This document shows positions 33,676 through 42,731 of a stretch of DNA of 64,000 nucleotides, in pieces. Within the stretch, counting starts at the first letter, position 1. Each line of letters begins with the position of its first letter. Made by a program: the position numbers and the translations under genes. The DNA comes from Flavobacterium odoriferum (GTDB lineage Bacteria > Bacteroidota > Bacteroidia > Flavobacteriales > Flavobacteriaceae), in NCBI RefSeq assembly GCF_025499515.1, contig NZ_JAMKFA010000001.1, positions 434,001-498,000 on the forward strand, read 5' to 3'. The notes beneath the pieces were generated by a model that saw only the letters and a program-made list of their open reading frames with translations, was not told the origin of the DNA and did not search any database.

Positions 33676-33713
33676 TTTCAAGTTTCAGGTTGTTCAACTT
33701 GAAACTTGAAACT
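33676..33713. repeat. Hairpin of GTTTCAA-type heptamers after the SUF DUF59 gene
   Basis: 18-nt arms (33676-33693 and 33696-33713) pair at 17 of 18 positions around a 2-nt loop. The sequence is made of GTTTCAA/TTGAAAC 7-mers. It lies between co-directional genes and ends 13 nt before the DUF2480 start. Confidence 0.85.
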
Positions 33714-33726
33714 TGAAACTTTTCAA

Positions 33727-34230
33727 ATGGACGAAATAGTAAATAAAGTAGCGCAAAGTTCTTTGATGGTATTTGATTTAGAAGATTACTATCCAGATAA
33801 TCATGTGCTGGATTTAGATATTTCGCAATGGTTATTAGAAGGATTTATCTTAAAGGAATCCGATTTTAGAGCACAACTAAAAGATACAGATTGGTCGCAT
33901 TTTGAAGACAAATACGTGGCTTTATATTGTTCAACAGATGCTATTTTACCAGCATGGTCATTTGCTTTAGTTTCGGTTTATTTAGCGCCTCATGCTTTAA
34001 AAGTAATTCACGGAAATAAAGAATTAGCAGTTATCGAATGGTATCAAGATATTTTGAACAAACTCGATTATACCGATTATTTTCAAAAACCAGTAATTTT
34101 GAAAGGTTGTTCTAAAAAACCGGTTCCAAATCAGGTTTATACTTTAGCGATTCAAAAACTAATGAAAGTTGCCAAAAGTGTTATGTTTGGAGAAGCTTGC
34201 TCTGCTGTTCCGTTGTTTAAACAAAAATAA
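33727..34230 (+). CDS. DUF2480-family protein
   Basis: A 167-residue cytoplasmic protein of the Bacteroidota-restricted DUF2480 family. The conserved part includes MVFDLEDYYP near the start, KYVALYCSTDAILPAWSFALV in the middle, and KGCSKKPVPNQVYTLAIQKL near the end. The start at 33727 is chosen because the extra 7 upstream codons come from the heptamer repeat. Function is unknown. It follows the suf genes in the same direction and may be part of the same transcript. Confidence 0.82.
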   Translation: MDEIVNKVAQSSLMVFDLEDYYPDNHVLDLDISQWLLEGFILKESDFRAQLKDTDWSHFEDKYVALYCSTDAILPAWSFALVSVYLAPHALKVIHGNKELAVIEWYQDILNKLDYTDYFQKPVILKGCSKKPVPNQVYTLAIQKLMKVAKSVMFGEACSAVPLFKQK

Positions 34231-34231
34231 G

Positions 34232-34239
34232 TACCTTTG
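34232..34239 (+). promoter_or_regulatory. -7 element before the DUF3078 gene (TACCTTTG)
   Basis: Exact TAnnTTTG match 27 nt upstream of the start. A TTG lies 16 nt further upstream, shorter than the usual 19. Confidence 0.55.
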
Positions 34240-34266
34240 CGCCTTTAATTTTTAAAAATTTAAGGA

Positions 34267-35109
34267 ATGAAAAGACTTTTTTTATTGATACTATTTGTTT
34301 CAACGTTTAGTATTGCTCAAGAAACAACTATTGATACAACAAAACATTGGACCAGAAAAGGCGTTTTTACTTTTTTAGCTAATCAATCTTCTTTTAGTAA
34401 TTGGCAAGCGGGTGGTCAAAATAACTTCGCTGGAAATGTTGGTTTTAATTATGATTTCAATTATAAAAACGGCGATTGGAATTGGGACAACAAATGGATT
34501 GTTTCTTACGGTTTAACTAAAATTAAAGGAGCTGATACTCAAAAAACCGACGATAGAATTGAATTAAACTCGTTATTGGGAAAAAAAGCTTCTGGTGAAT
34601 GGTTTTATTCTGCTTTTTTTAATTTCAAAACACAAATGGATACTGGTTTAGATCCAGCAACTCAAACTGTTAAAATTTCTCATTTCTTTTCACCTGCCTT
34701 TTTTCAATTTGGACCAGGTATGTTATGGAAAAAAAGCGATAATTTAAAGATTAATATTGCTCCAGCAACTTCAAAATTAATTGTAGTTCATGATCATTTT
34801 ACAGAATTCGGTTCGTCTTTTGGAGTAGAGCAAGGAGAAACAACAAGATACGAATTAGGAGCTGCCATTAATGGTTATTATAAATTCAATATTATGGAAA
34901 ATGTTTCGGTTGAAAACATCTTGAATTTATATTCTAATTATTTGGAAGAAGCGAAAAATGTGGATATCGATTACCAATTGAATATTGTAATGAAAATCAA
35001 TAAATACCTTTCTACAAACTTTGCGTTTCAAACGATTTATGATGACAATGCTTTTAGAGGCTTTCAAACCAAACAAATTATCGGTTTAGGTGTGAATTAT
35101 GGTTTCTAA
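34267..35109 (+). CDS. DUF3078-family exported protein
   Basis: A 280-residue exported beta-rich protein with a Sec signal (LFLLILFVSTFSIAQ). The sequence has alternating strands (NFAGNVGFNYDFNYKNGDWN, FSPAFFQFGPGMLWKKSD) and ends in GLGVNYGF, the aromatic end of an outer-membrane barrel. It fits the DUF3078 family. Its role is unknown. A perfect palindromic terminator follows, shared with the converging hflX gene. Confidence 0.82.
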   Translation: MKRLFLLILFVSTFSIAQETTIDTTKHWTRKGVFTFLANQSSFSNWQAGGQNNFAGNVGFNYDFNYKNGDWNWDNKWIVSYGLTKIKGADTQKTDDRIELNSLLGKKASGEWFYSAFFNFKTQMDTGLDPATQTVKISHFFSPAFFQFGPGMLWKKSDNLKINIAPATSKLIVVHDHFTEFGSSFGVEQGETTRYELGAAINGYYKFNIMENVSVENILNLYSNYLEEAKNVDIDYQLNIVMKINKYLSTNFAFQTIYDDNAFRGFQTKQIIGLGVNYGF

Positions 35110-35131
35110 TCCAAAATAGCTTAAATAAAAC

Positions 35132-35157
35132 AAAAAGACCTCAATTGAGGTCTTTTT
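35132..35157. terminator. Bidirectional terminator between DUF3078 and hflX
   Basis: A 26-bp perfect palindrome (AAAAAGACCTCAA and its complement) between convergent genes, with A/T tracts on both flanks. Confidence 0.92.
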
Positions 35158-35158
35158 G

Positions 35159-36382
35159 TTATTCGTTTTCAACAGCATCTTTATAATCTGGATATAAAAA
35201 CTTGTTGTATGGAAAACGTGTAATATGAATTTCTCTAACAGCTTCGTAAACCTTTTCTCTAAATTCTTCAAAGTTGGCTTTTTCAGTTGCCGAAATAAAT
35301 AATGTATTGTTTTCACCTAATTTACTCATCCAGGTTCTTTTCCAATCTTCCAAAGTGTAATGTTTGGTTGTTTTTTCAACACTTAAATCGTTTTCATCAA
35401 AATAAACGGATTTAAAAGCATCAATTTTATTGAAAACCATAATAGTCGGTTTATCAGCACTTTTAATATCTAATAAAATTTTATTTACTGAAGCAATATG
35501 ATCTTCAAATTCAGGATGTGAAATATCAACCACATGAAGTAATAAATCTGCTTCCCTAACTTCATCTAACGTACTTTTAAACGATTCAACTAATTGTGTT
35601 GGCAGTTTTCTAATAAAACCAACGGTGTCGCTTAAAAGAAAAGGTAAATTCTTAATTACGGTTTTACGAACGGTTGTGTCTAGTGTTGCAAACAGTTTAT
35701 TTTCTACGAATACATCACTTTTCCCAACAGCATTCATTAACGTGGATTTTCCAACATTGGTATAACCCACTAAAGCTACACGAACCATGGCACCACGATT
35801 ACTTCTTTGAGTGGCCATTTGTTTGTCAATTACTTTAATTTTATCTTTTAGTAATGATATTCTATCGCGTACAATACGACGGTCGGTTTCAATTTCAGTT
35901 TCCCCAGGACCGCGCATTCCAATTCCTCCTTTTTGGCGTTCTAAGTGCGTCCACATTCCTGTTAAACGTGGTAATAAATATTGGCATTGTGCTAATTCTA
36001 CTTGCGTTCTTGCATATGAAGTTTCAGCGCGTTGTGCGAAGATATCTAAGATAAGATTAGTTCTATCTAATACTTTACAATCTAATTCTTTGGTAATGTT
36101 TTTGGATTGTGATGGTGTTAATTCGTCATCAAAGATTACAGTTGTGATATTGTTGTCTTTGATGTAATATTTAATTTCTTCTAATTTACCAGTTCCAACA
36201 AAAGTTTTCGGATTTGGTTTGTCCATTTTTTGGGAAAAACGTTTTACAACCGTTCCTCCAGCCGTAAAAGTCAAAAACTCCAATTCGTCAAGATATTCGT
36301 TTAGTTTCTCTTCACTTTGGTTTTGCGTAACAATTCCTACTACTATTGATTTTTCAAAGTCAATAACTTCTTTCTCTAACAT
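35159..36382 (-). CDS. hflX: Ribosome-splitting GTPase HflX
   Basis: A 407-residue Obg-HflX GTPase that dissociates stalled ribosomes. The N-terminal HflX domain contains DELEFLTFTAGG and KPNPKTFVGTGKLEEI. GGIGMRGPGETEIETDRR marks the linker. The G domain has G1 GYTNVGKST, G3 DTVGFIRKLP and G4 NKID. The start at 36382 is 19 nt after an exact -7 box (36401-36408). Confidence 0.94.
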   Translation of the reverse strand: MLEKEVIDFEKSIVVGIVTQNQSEEKLNEYLDELEFLTFTAGGTVVKRFSQKMDKPNPKTFVGTGKLEEIKYYIKDNNITTVIFDDELTPSQSKNITKELDCKVLDRTNLILDIFAQRAETSYARTQVELAQCQYLLPRLTGMWTHLERQKGGIGMRGPGETEIETDRRIVRDRISLLKDKIKVIDKQMATQRSNRGAMVRVALVGYTNVGKSTLMNAVGKSDVFVENKLFATLDTTVRKTVIKNLPFLLSDTVGFIRKLPTQLVESFKSTLDEVREADLLLHVVDISHPEFEDHIASVNKILLDIKSADKPTIMVFNKIDAFKSVYFDENDLSVEKTTKHYTLEDWKRTWMSKLGENNTLFISATEKANFEEFREKVYEAVREIHITRFPYNKFLYPDYKDAVENE

Positions 36383-36400
36383 AATCGTTCTTTAAGAATA

Positions 36401-36408
36401 CAAAGGTA
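36401..36408 (-). promoter_or_regulatory. -7 element of hflX (TACCTTTG)
   Basis: Exact TAnnTTTG match on the minus strand, 18 nt before the hflX start codon and beyond the terminator of the upstream gene. Confidence 0.6.
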
Positions 36409-36423
36409 CGAAATAGCAAGCAT

Positions 36424-36452
36424 AAAAAAAGCGACTCAATTTGAGTCGCTTT
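36424..36452 (-). terminator. Intrinsic terminator of the receptor/DUF5689 operon
   Basis: AAAGCGACTCAA (36428-36439) pairs with TTGAGTCGCTTT (36441-36452) around a 1-nt loop, with a U tract on the minus strand. It ends the TonB receptor operon 24 bp past the DUF5689 stop. Confidence 0.88.
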
Positions 36453-36475
36453 TAGAAATATTTGTCTAATATTAT

Positions 36476-37882
36476 TTAATTTACAACAATATCATCAATA
36501 TGCATTGTTGTAGTCAAATCTGGATCAAAACTATATCCACCAGTATATTCAAAAATAATGTAACCATTCCCAGCCAAAGAGCCAAAATTATAAACACCAC
36601 TATTTACAAATGGCATAGAGGCACTACCAGTAGTTCCAGAAGCTATTGTAAAACTTGAAGTAATATTTACTAATGTAGCTGCGTTTATGTCTCCAAGTGG
36701 TGTATAATCTGTAGAATAGTAAACCTTTAAAACACCTCCAACATTAAATCGGTCTTGTGTTTTGAATGAAAAGCTATTCGCTGCTGTAAAATCAACAGGA
36801 ACAACAAAATATACTTTATTTAATTGATCTTGGAAAGTTGCACTTGAACTAAAAGCTGACATTTTTAAATATTTGTTTCCGCTGAATGCTTCAACATACC
36901 AATAATCTGCACCTTCTGCAGCATCATTTACGTATTTAGGGAAAACTCTTTGACCTGAAGTTACGGTTCCTGAAGTATAACTTTCAAAATTTTCAGTAAA
37001 TGCACCTGAATAAGTAATAGCTGTTCCACCTAATGCTGGATATGCATCAAATCTTGGATTAGTTAGCATAATATCATTTAATGTTCTTACCATCAATTGA
37101 TATGTACCTAAATATTTTGTTAAAACACCTCTAATTTTTCCATTTTGAGAAGGAACAACATTTCCTGCAAAAGTAGCAAATTCACTCACACGAACAATTA
37201 CTGTATTTCCAGAATTGTCTGAAACAATATTATTAGTTGCTCCACCAATTTGGTTTGAAGCATCGTAATATGTTTTTCCTACGTTTGCATCTGCAAATTG
37301 TACATTGTCTAACTCTACAATTTTGTTTAAATAACTATCATTTAAAAGCGTTGGAATTGTAACAGAATTAACTAATGTTTCTTCGTCAACTTTTGAACAT
37401 CCTCTAACAACAACATCCTCATAAGTAACCCCAGAAATTCTTCCTACTTGGTCTGGTTCTGGCTCTCCATTTTCTAATAATTCACCTATTTCTAAAGAAT
37501 TTGTTAATGAATTGTCGTAGAAATATAAAGATTTCATTTTTATAAACACCTTTCTTCCTGGCTCATATTTAGTGTATAAATTATAAGCATCAACAGGAAC
37601 ACTAAACCCATAATTTCCATCAGTAGAAACTAATGAAATTGATTTATAAAAATTTCCACCTTCGTCACTTGAAGTAACATAAGCTTCGATAATATCATCC
37701 GCTGTAGTACTATATTGTTGTACAGTAGAAGTTGCTGCCGAAGAGATATCTGTTACTAATTTGGTAGCTGTTAAATCTGTACATTGTCCTGATAAATCGG
37801 GAGTTCCATAATCATCACCATTGACACAACCTACAATAGTTATGAAAATAGTTAATGATAACAATTTTAATGTCTTTTTCAT
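36476..37882 (-). CDS. DUF5689 lipoprotein with C-terminal choice-of-anchor J-like domain
   Basis: A 468-residue exported lipoprotein (FITIVGCVNGD; start chosen at MKKTLKLL because the longer frame overlaps the preceding gene). From about residue 35 to 300 it contains two OB-fold-like beta domains of the DUF5689 type (VTSSDEGGNFYKSISLVSTD, KIRGVLTKYLGTYQLMVRTL). From about 310 a jelly-roll-type domain (FTENFESYTSG, ending THMHIDDIVVN-like TTTMHIDDIVVN) follows. OB-fold modules of this type are linked with extracellular nuclease proteins. The gene is the last of a TonB receptor operon that diverges from an endonuclease/phosphatase-family gene, which makes nucleic-acid or phosphate scavenging plausible. 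Confidence 0.82.
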   Translation of the reverse strand: MKKTLKLLSLTIFITIVGCVNGDDYGTPDLSGQCTDLTATKLVTDISSAATSTVQQYSTTADDIIEAYVTSSDEGGNFYKSISLVSTDGNYGFSVPVDAYNLYTKYEPGRKVFIKMKSLYFYDNSLTNSLEIGELLENGEPEPDQVGRISGVTYEDVVVRGCSKVDEETLVNSVTIPTLLNDSYLNKIVELDNVQFADANVGKTYYDASNQIGGATNNIVSDNSGNTVIVRVSEFATFAGNVVPSQNGKIRGVLTKYLGTYQLMVRTLNDIMLTNPRFDAYPALGGTAITYSGAFTENFESYTSGTVTSGQRVFPKYVNDAAEGADYWYVEAFSGNKYLKMSAFSSSATFQDQLNKVYFVVPVDFTAANSFSFKTQDRFNVGGVLKVYYSTDYTPLGDINAATLVNITSSFTIASGTTGSASMPFVNSGVYNFGSLAGNGYIIFEYTGGYSFDPDLTTTMHIDDIVVN

Positions 37883-37886
37883 AATC

Positions 37887-38531
37887 TTATAAATTTTTAT
37901 CATAAATTTTAATATCGTCAAGTCTTAATGAACCATCAAGTGTAATATTTGTTCCAGAACCTGTTCCTTTAAATGCTATATAAATATCTCCTGTAATAGT
38001 TGATAAATCAATTTCGCCAGAATTAATATTGATAAATCCATTAGAATCTGAACTTAAAATGTTAGTAGAATTATTTGCTAAAGTAGCAGTAATTGGCATC
38101 CATGTAGCAGCTAAAACATTTGTTCCATCAAAATCATTTGAAATAAAAACTTCAATTTTATTTGCAGGATCTGATACAAATTCAGAAGAGGTTTTAAAAG
38201 TTAAAACTTCGTTTTCAGATTTATCTAAGTTAATTTTAGGAGTTATTGCCCAAGCAATGTTAGTTGCTTCACCACTTAGATAAGAAGTGAACTCTAAATA
38301 ACCATTATTATCAGTTTCTTTTTCAAACCAATGAACACTTCCAGCTTCAACGAAAGAAGTCCAATCGCCAAAATTTAGGTATTCATCGTCGTTAACAATA
38401 TAAGAATCAAAGACTTCTTTATATACTGTTTCTTTAAAAGATGTAACTGCAAAATCATCATCTTTTACACAGCTTGTGAAAACTCCTAATGAAAGAGTTA
38501 ACATTAAAAAGGGTTTAATCATTTTTTTCAT
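37887..38531 (-). CDS. Lipoprotein with choice-of-anchor J-like domain
   Basis: A 214-residue protein starting MKKMIKPFLMLTLSLGVFTSCVKDD, given here only as signal with Cys21 as lipidation site. The start at 38531 is 10 nt after the receptor stop, whereas the longer frame would run into the receptor gene. The body is a beta sandwich (FKETVYKEVFDSYIVND, LRLDDIKIYDKNL) related to the C-terminal domain of the neighbouring DUF5689 protein. Surface exposure is likely; ligand binding is inferred only from the receptor operon. Confidence 0.78.
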   Translation of the reverse strand: MKKMIKPFLMLTLSLGVFTSCVKDDDFAVTSFKETVYKEVFDSYIVNDDEYLNFGDWTSFVEAGSVHWFEKETDNNGYLEFTSYLSGEATNIAWAITPKINLDKSENEVLTFKTSSEFVSDPANKIEVFISNDFDGTNVLAATWMPITATLANNSTNILSSDSNGFININSGEIDLSTITGDIYIAFKGTGSGTNITLDGSLRLDDIKIYDKNL

Positions 38532-38541
38532 CGTACAATTT

Positions 38542-41382
38542 TTAGAAGTTAATATAGAAATTAACAAAAAACGTTCTTCCATAGCCATAAAAATATTTTG
38601 GACCAAATGAAGGAGTTCCATTTGCTAAATCTGCTTGTAAATCTGGGAATGTTGCTTTTCTTGATTGCTCAAATCCACCTGTTTTGTATTCAATATCAAA
38701 TAAATTGTTTACCGAAGCAAAGAAACCAACTGTATTACGATTTGCTTTACTAATTCTCCAAGATTTTCCTCCAGTTAAATTTACCAACGTAAAACTATCA
38801 AATTTTTCTTGTTTTAATAAGGAAGAAACATTTTCTTCTGTTGCCCCTGCAAAAGCATATCCATCACTATCAACCACAAAATTATCAGTTCTTAAAATAT
38901 TTGCAAAATCTATATAGCTGTTTGCTAAATAATTTACATTTGCTCCAACCCACCAAAAATGAGGATCACGATATTCTAAACCAAAAGAAGCAGCTGTTTG
39001 AGGCATACCTGGTTGATGATAATCTTTGATATAAACAGTTCCAAAGTCAGTTAATGAATTGTTTCCTGTTGCAGCTAAAGCATCATCATTTGTTTTTAAT
39101 TTAGCATTGTCAGAATAAATATACTGACCATAAGATGCAGAAGCAGAAGCTTTAATAGTTGATGTAATTTGGTATTCTAAACCAAGTTCTGCACCCATAT
39201 TTTGTTTTTCAATTCCAGTAACAATTTCACTAACAAAAGTGTCTTCATCACCACCATCATCGCTTCCAATACCTTCTCCATAGAAGAATGAAATTTCAGT
39301 AGCATCTTGAATTTTAGTATAGAAACCTGTTAAACGTGCTTTGAATTTTGGTGCTCTTAAGATATAACTTGCATCAGCACTTGTAATACTTTCGCTTTTT
39401 AAATCTGGAGTAATAACGTTGTTCATTCTAGCGTTTGAGAAAGAGTTTCTTAAACTTGGCGCTTTTGTTTGGTATAATCCATTGAAGTCTAAATAGTTTC
39501 TTCCGTTTAATTTGTAGGTTAAGCCCCCTTTGAATCCAAAGTTTTCAAACGTGATGCTTTCTCCTTTTCCAAAAGAATTATTAGCATAAATTCCATTTCT
39601 GTATATTCCTTCTCTTTGATATTCAGATCTTGAGAATGATTGTGCTAAATAAAAATCTACTTTATCATAAGAAAATTTGAATTGAGTAAATCCATCAAAT
39701 GTTAAAGCGTGTAATAAATAATTATATCCATAACTATCTCCTTCACCAACTTGTCTATTTGGATTGTTTAAATCTGATTGAGCTGCATCACCTGTGTAAA
39801 AAGCATCAACATCTAAGAAATATTGACCTCCTAATAAATCTAAAAGGTTTTGATAGTTGTGAGAACGTAATTTTCTAAAATTTACTCCTGCATTCAATGT
39901 AATATTATCAGATAAACTCGAATTGATAATTGAATTAGCATTTAATAAATTATCATCTGTTCTGTCTTCATATAAAACATAAGCACTTCTTCCCGCATTT
40001 GCGCTTGTTGTATTTGCAAAATACATTGCATCCCAATTAATTTGAGAATGTGTTCTGAAATAATTTCCTGCGTTTTGTGCATCTAAATTTTGATATTGAG
40101 GAGTTACTCCATCTTCTTCAAATAATTGATTCCCATCTACGTCATATACAAAATCATTCCATAATTCAGGTTGGTTTGCATAATAACTTGGTAAATTTCT
40201 GTAGTATGTTGGGTCTGGGTTATTAGCTAATTGGTAATCCAATCTTGAATTCCCTATAGAACCTGTTTGAAAAGCAACATTTGTATTTAATGTAGTTTTT
40301 TCTGATAATCTCCAATAGTGTGATAACATTACTAACGGTTCTTCAACATCTTTATCTCTTGAATTACGTTTTTTACCATTTTGGTACCCCCAATAAGAGT
40401 TATATTTAATTCCCATTAAATCATTAACTTCTTTAGTATTTGGAGATGACTTTCCTCTACTGTTTTGGGCGTACATTGCAGTTAAGTTCAAACTATGTTT
40501 ATCGTTAATTCTTTTCTCAACACTAGCAAACAATGAATTCGCACCATAATCAGTACCGTCAAAATAACCTTCTTCTGCCCATCTTCTTGATGCAGAAACC
40601 ACAAATGCCCATCCATCTTTATTCATTCCAGATGCGTGTGTTCCCATCATTCTCCAGCTGTAATTTGTGTTTGTTCCAGACATAGAAATTCTAGATCCAG
40701 GACGATAAAACGAAGCTCTTGTATTGATTTCTTGAGTTCCTAATGCACTACCAAAAGTATAATCAGAAGGTGCTGAACCCATTGTAAATTCTTGGTTGCG
40801 AGTAGCATCATTTAAACCACCCCAGTTGCTCCATTGTGGTCTTCCGTCATACAGTTTATTCATGACAATACCATTAATCATTGTAACCCCATATTCGTTA
40901 TCTAAACCTCTAATTCTAAAACGAGCTAAACCCCAGTTAAAAGCAGCCGCTTGTTGGTAAGTGTCTCTTGTAGCTTGTAATAAACCTGAAGTACTTTCAG
41001 AGCCACTATTGTCATCACCTAAGTCATTTTCGGTAATAGTAACCAAACTTAATTGTTGCTCAGAAGTAATATCTTCTTCTAAAACAACAACTCCTAAATC
41101 TAATGGTTCTCCATTCGTTGGTTCTAAAACAAATCTTTGTTGATTGTAGCCACTTGATTTAACTACCAAGACTTGTTCTCCCGAAGGAATTGATTGAAAA
41201 AAGAAGTTCCCTTCAAAATCTGTTAATGCAGATTGGTTGGTGCTTTGAATTGTAGCAACAACATTTTGTAATGGTTTTTGACTTTTAGCATCGATAACCT
41301 TACCTTTTAAGGCCGGATTTTGCTGTGCAAAAACAAAAACAGCTTGCAGTACTAGTAAAGTACTTAATACAAGTTTTTTCAT
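38542..41382 (-). CDS. TonB-dependent receptor with carboxypeptidase-regulatory N-terminus
   Basis: A 946-residue outer-membrane receptor. A signal peptide (LVLSTLLVLQAVFVFAQ) precedes a CarboxypepD_reg-like domain (about residues 22-105; LKGKVIDAKSQKPLQNVVAT). The plug domain is at about 125-245 (RFRIRGLDNEYGVTMINGI). The barrel ends YGRTFFVNFYINF with the terminal phenylalanine. It heads a three-gene operon with two lipoproteins that resemble substrate-binding partners. The genes are not a standard susC/susD pair. Transported substrate is not known; the nuclease-like gene across the divergent promoter suggests nucleotides or phosphate. Confidence 0.92.
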   Translation of the reverse strand: MKKLVLSTLLVLQAVFVFAQQNPALKGKVIDAKSQKPLQNVVATIQSTNQSALTDFEGNFFFQSIPSGEQVLVVKSSGYNQQRFVLEPTNGEPLDLGVVVLEEDITSEQQLSLVTITENDLGDDNSGSESTSGLLQATRDTYQQAAAFNWGLARFRIRGLDNEYGVTMINGIVMNKLYDGRPQWSNWGGLNDATRNQEFTMGSAPSDYTFGSALGTQEINTRASFYRPGSRISMSGTNTNYSWRMMGTHASGMNKDGWAFVVSASRRWAEEGYFDGTDYGANSLFASVEKRINDKHSLNLTAMYAQNSRGKSSPNTKEVNDLMGIKYNSYWGYQNGKKRNSRDKDVEEPLVMLSHYWRLSEKTTLNTNVAFQTGSIGNSRLDYQLANNPDPTYYRNLPSYYANQPELWNDFVYDVDGNQLFEEDGVTPQYQNLDAQNAGNYFRTHSQINWDAMYFANTTSANAGRSAYVLYEDRTDDNLLNANSIINSSLSDNITLNAGVNFRKLRSHNYQNLLDLLGGQYFLDVDAFYTGDAAQSDLNNPNRQVGEGDSYGYNYLLHALTFDGFTQFKFSYDKVDFYLAQSFSRSEYQREGIYRNGIYANNSFGKGESITFENFGFKGGLTYKLNGRNYLDFNGLYQTKAPSLRNSFSNARMNNVITPDLKSESITSADASYILRAPKFKARLTGFYTKIQDATEISFFYGEGIGSDDGGDEDTFVSEIVTGIEKQNMGAELGLEYQITSTIKASASASYGQYIYSDNAKLKTNDDALAATGNNSLTDFGTVYIKDYHQPGMPQTAASFGLEYRDPHFWWVGANVNYLANSYIDFANILRTDNFVVDSDGYAFAGATEENVSSLLKQEKFDSFTLVNLTGGKSWRISKANRNTVGFFASVNNLFDIEYKTGGFEQSRKATFPDLQADLANGTPSFGPKYFYGYGRTFFVNFYINF

Positions 41383-41440
41383 AAAGAATATTAAAATTAA
41401 TACTAATTTAATGTTAAGACGTTAAAAACTTAACAGCCTA

Positions 41441-41476
41441 CAAATGTATAACTTTTAATAATATTATTTACCTTTG
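41441..41476. promoter_or_regulatory. Divergent -7 elements between the TonB receptor and the EEP-family gene
   Basis: TACATTTG on the minus strand (41441-41448) serves the receptor operon; TACCTTTG on the plus strand (41469-41476) serves the nuclease-like gene. Both match TAnnTTTG exactly and are only 20 nt apart, so the two transcripts may share control. Confidence 0.6.
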
Positions 41477-41521
41477 GCATCCAATTTGTATTAAACTTGA
41501 TAATAAAATAACATTCATCTT

Positions 41522-42637
41522 ATGAAAATTAAACATTTTATCGCTGCTTTTATTGCGATTTTGTCAATTAGCCATGGTTTTGCCCAAGATAAAAAATTTA
41601 AAGTGCACACGGTTGCATTCTATAATTTCGAGAATTTATTCGATACTATAAACGACCCAGATACTTTTGACGAAGAATATACTCCCGCTGAAGGTTGGAC
41701 ATCAAAAAATTATAAGAAAAAATTAGACAACTTAAGTCGTGTTCTTATCGAGTTAGGAACAAGCGAAACTCAAAAAAATTCTCCAGTAATTATTGGTGCA
41801 TGTGAAATTGAAAATAGAAGAGTGTTAGAAGATTTAGTAAAACACCCAACACTTATTGACAAAGGATACAAAGTAGTTCACTTTGATTCTCCTGATAAGC
41901 GTGGAATTGACGTTGGGTTTTTATACCAAGAAAAATATTTTCAACCTACAAGTTATATAAATGTTCCATTATATGTGTATGAAAATGCTTCAAGTGATAC
42001 TAAAAAAACAAAAGAAGAAGCTGAGGAAATAGAAGAAAATGTAAACTATGACAAAAAAACAAAGCGTATTTATACACGTGACCAACTTTTGGTTACGGGT
42101 TTATTAGATGGTGAAGAAATCAATGTAATTGTAAATCACTGGCCTTCACGTTCTGGTGGTGAGAAAAAAAGTAGCCCTTACAGAGAAGCTGCTGGTAGAT
42201 TAAACAGAAAAATTATGGATTCGCTTATTAAAATCAACCCAAATGCTAAAATAATTACGATGGGTGATTTAAATGACGGCGCATACAATAAAAGTGTAAA
42301 ACAAGGAATTGGTGCTAAACTTAAAAAAGAAGAGCTTAAAAAACCTGCTGACATTTTCAATCCATTTGAACAAATGGCTAAAGACGGACATGCATCTCTA
42401 TTCTACAGAGATTCTGGTGATATTTTTGATCAAATCATGGTAAGTGAGCAATTTATTTCTAAAGATAAAAACGATTATTTAACTTTCAAATATTGGAAAG
42501 CAGGAATTTATAACAAACCTTTCCTAATTCAAAAAACCGGACAATACAAAGGTTATCCACTTCGAAACCAAAATGGTGTTCCAGGATTTTCAGATCACTT
42601 TCCAGTGTACATCTATTTACTTAAAGAAGTAAAATAA
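41522..42637 (+). CDS. Endonuclease/exonuclease/phosphatase-family exported protein
   Basis: A 371-residue exported member of the EEP superfamily. A Sec signal (FIAAFIAILSISHGFAQ) precedes the catalytic domain. Metal and catalytic motifs occur in order: VAFYNFENLFD, the ENRRVLEDL glutamate, VNHWPSRSGG, MGDLNDG and GFSDHFPVYIYL at the end. It would hydrolyse phosphodiesters (nucleic acid or other) outside the cytoplasm. It diverges from a TonB receptor operon with OB-fold lipoproteins. A terminator follows. Confidence 0.9.
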   Translation: MKIKHFIAAFIAILSISHGFAQDKKFKVHTVAFYNFENLFDTINDPDTFDEEYTPAEGWTSKNYKKKLDNLSRVLIELGTSETQKNSPVIIGACEIENRRVLEDLVKHPTLIDKGYKVVHFDSPDKRGIDVGFLYQEKYFQPTSYINVPLYVYENASSDTKKTKEEAEEIEENVNYDKKTKRIYTRDQLLVTGLLDGEEINVIVNHWPSRSGGEKKSSPYREAAGRLNRKIMDSLIKINPNAKIITMGDLNDGAYNKSVKQGIGAKLKKEELKKPADIFNPFEQMAKDGHASLFYRDSGDIFDQIMVSEQFISKDKNDYLTFKYWKAGIYNKPFLIQKTGQYKGYPLRNQNGVPGFSDHFPVYIYLLKEVK

Positions 42638-42656
42638 CAATATCGAAACAAAAACA

Positions 42657-42698
42657 AAAGGTTAGTTTGTAACAAAAATTACAGCTAACCTTTTTTCT
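42657..42698 (+). terminator. Intrinsic terminator after the EEP-family gene
   Basis: AAAGGTTAG (42658-42666) pairs with CTAACCTTT (42685-42693), with a T run following. Confidence 0.8.
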
Positions 42699-42731
42699 TT
42701 TTAGTAACTTTACCTTTTAAATTTAAAGACA

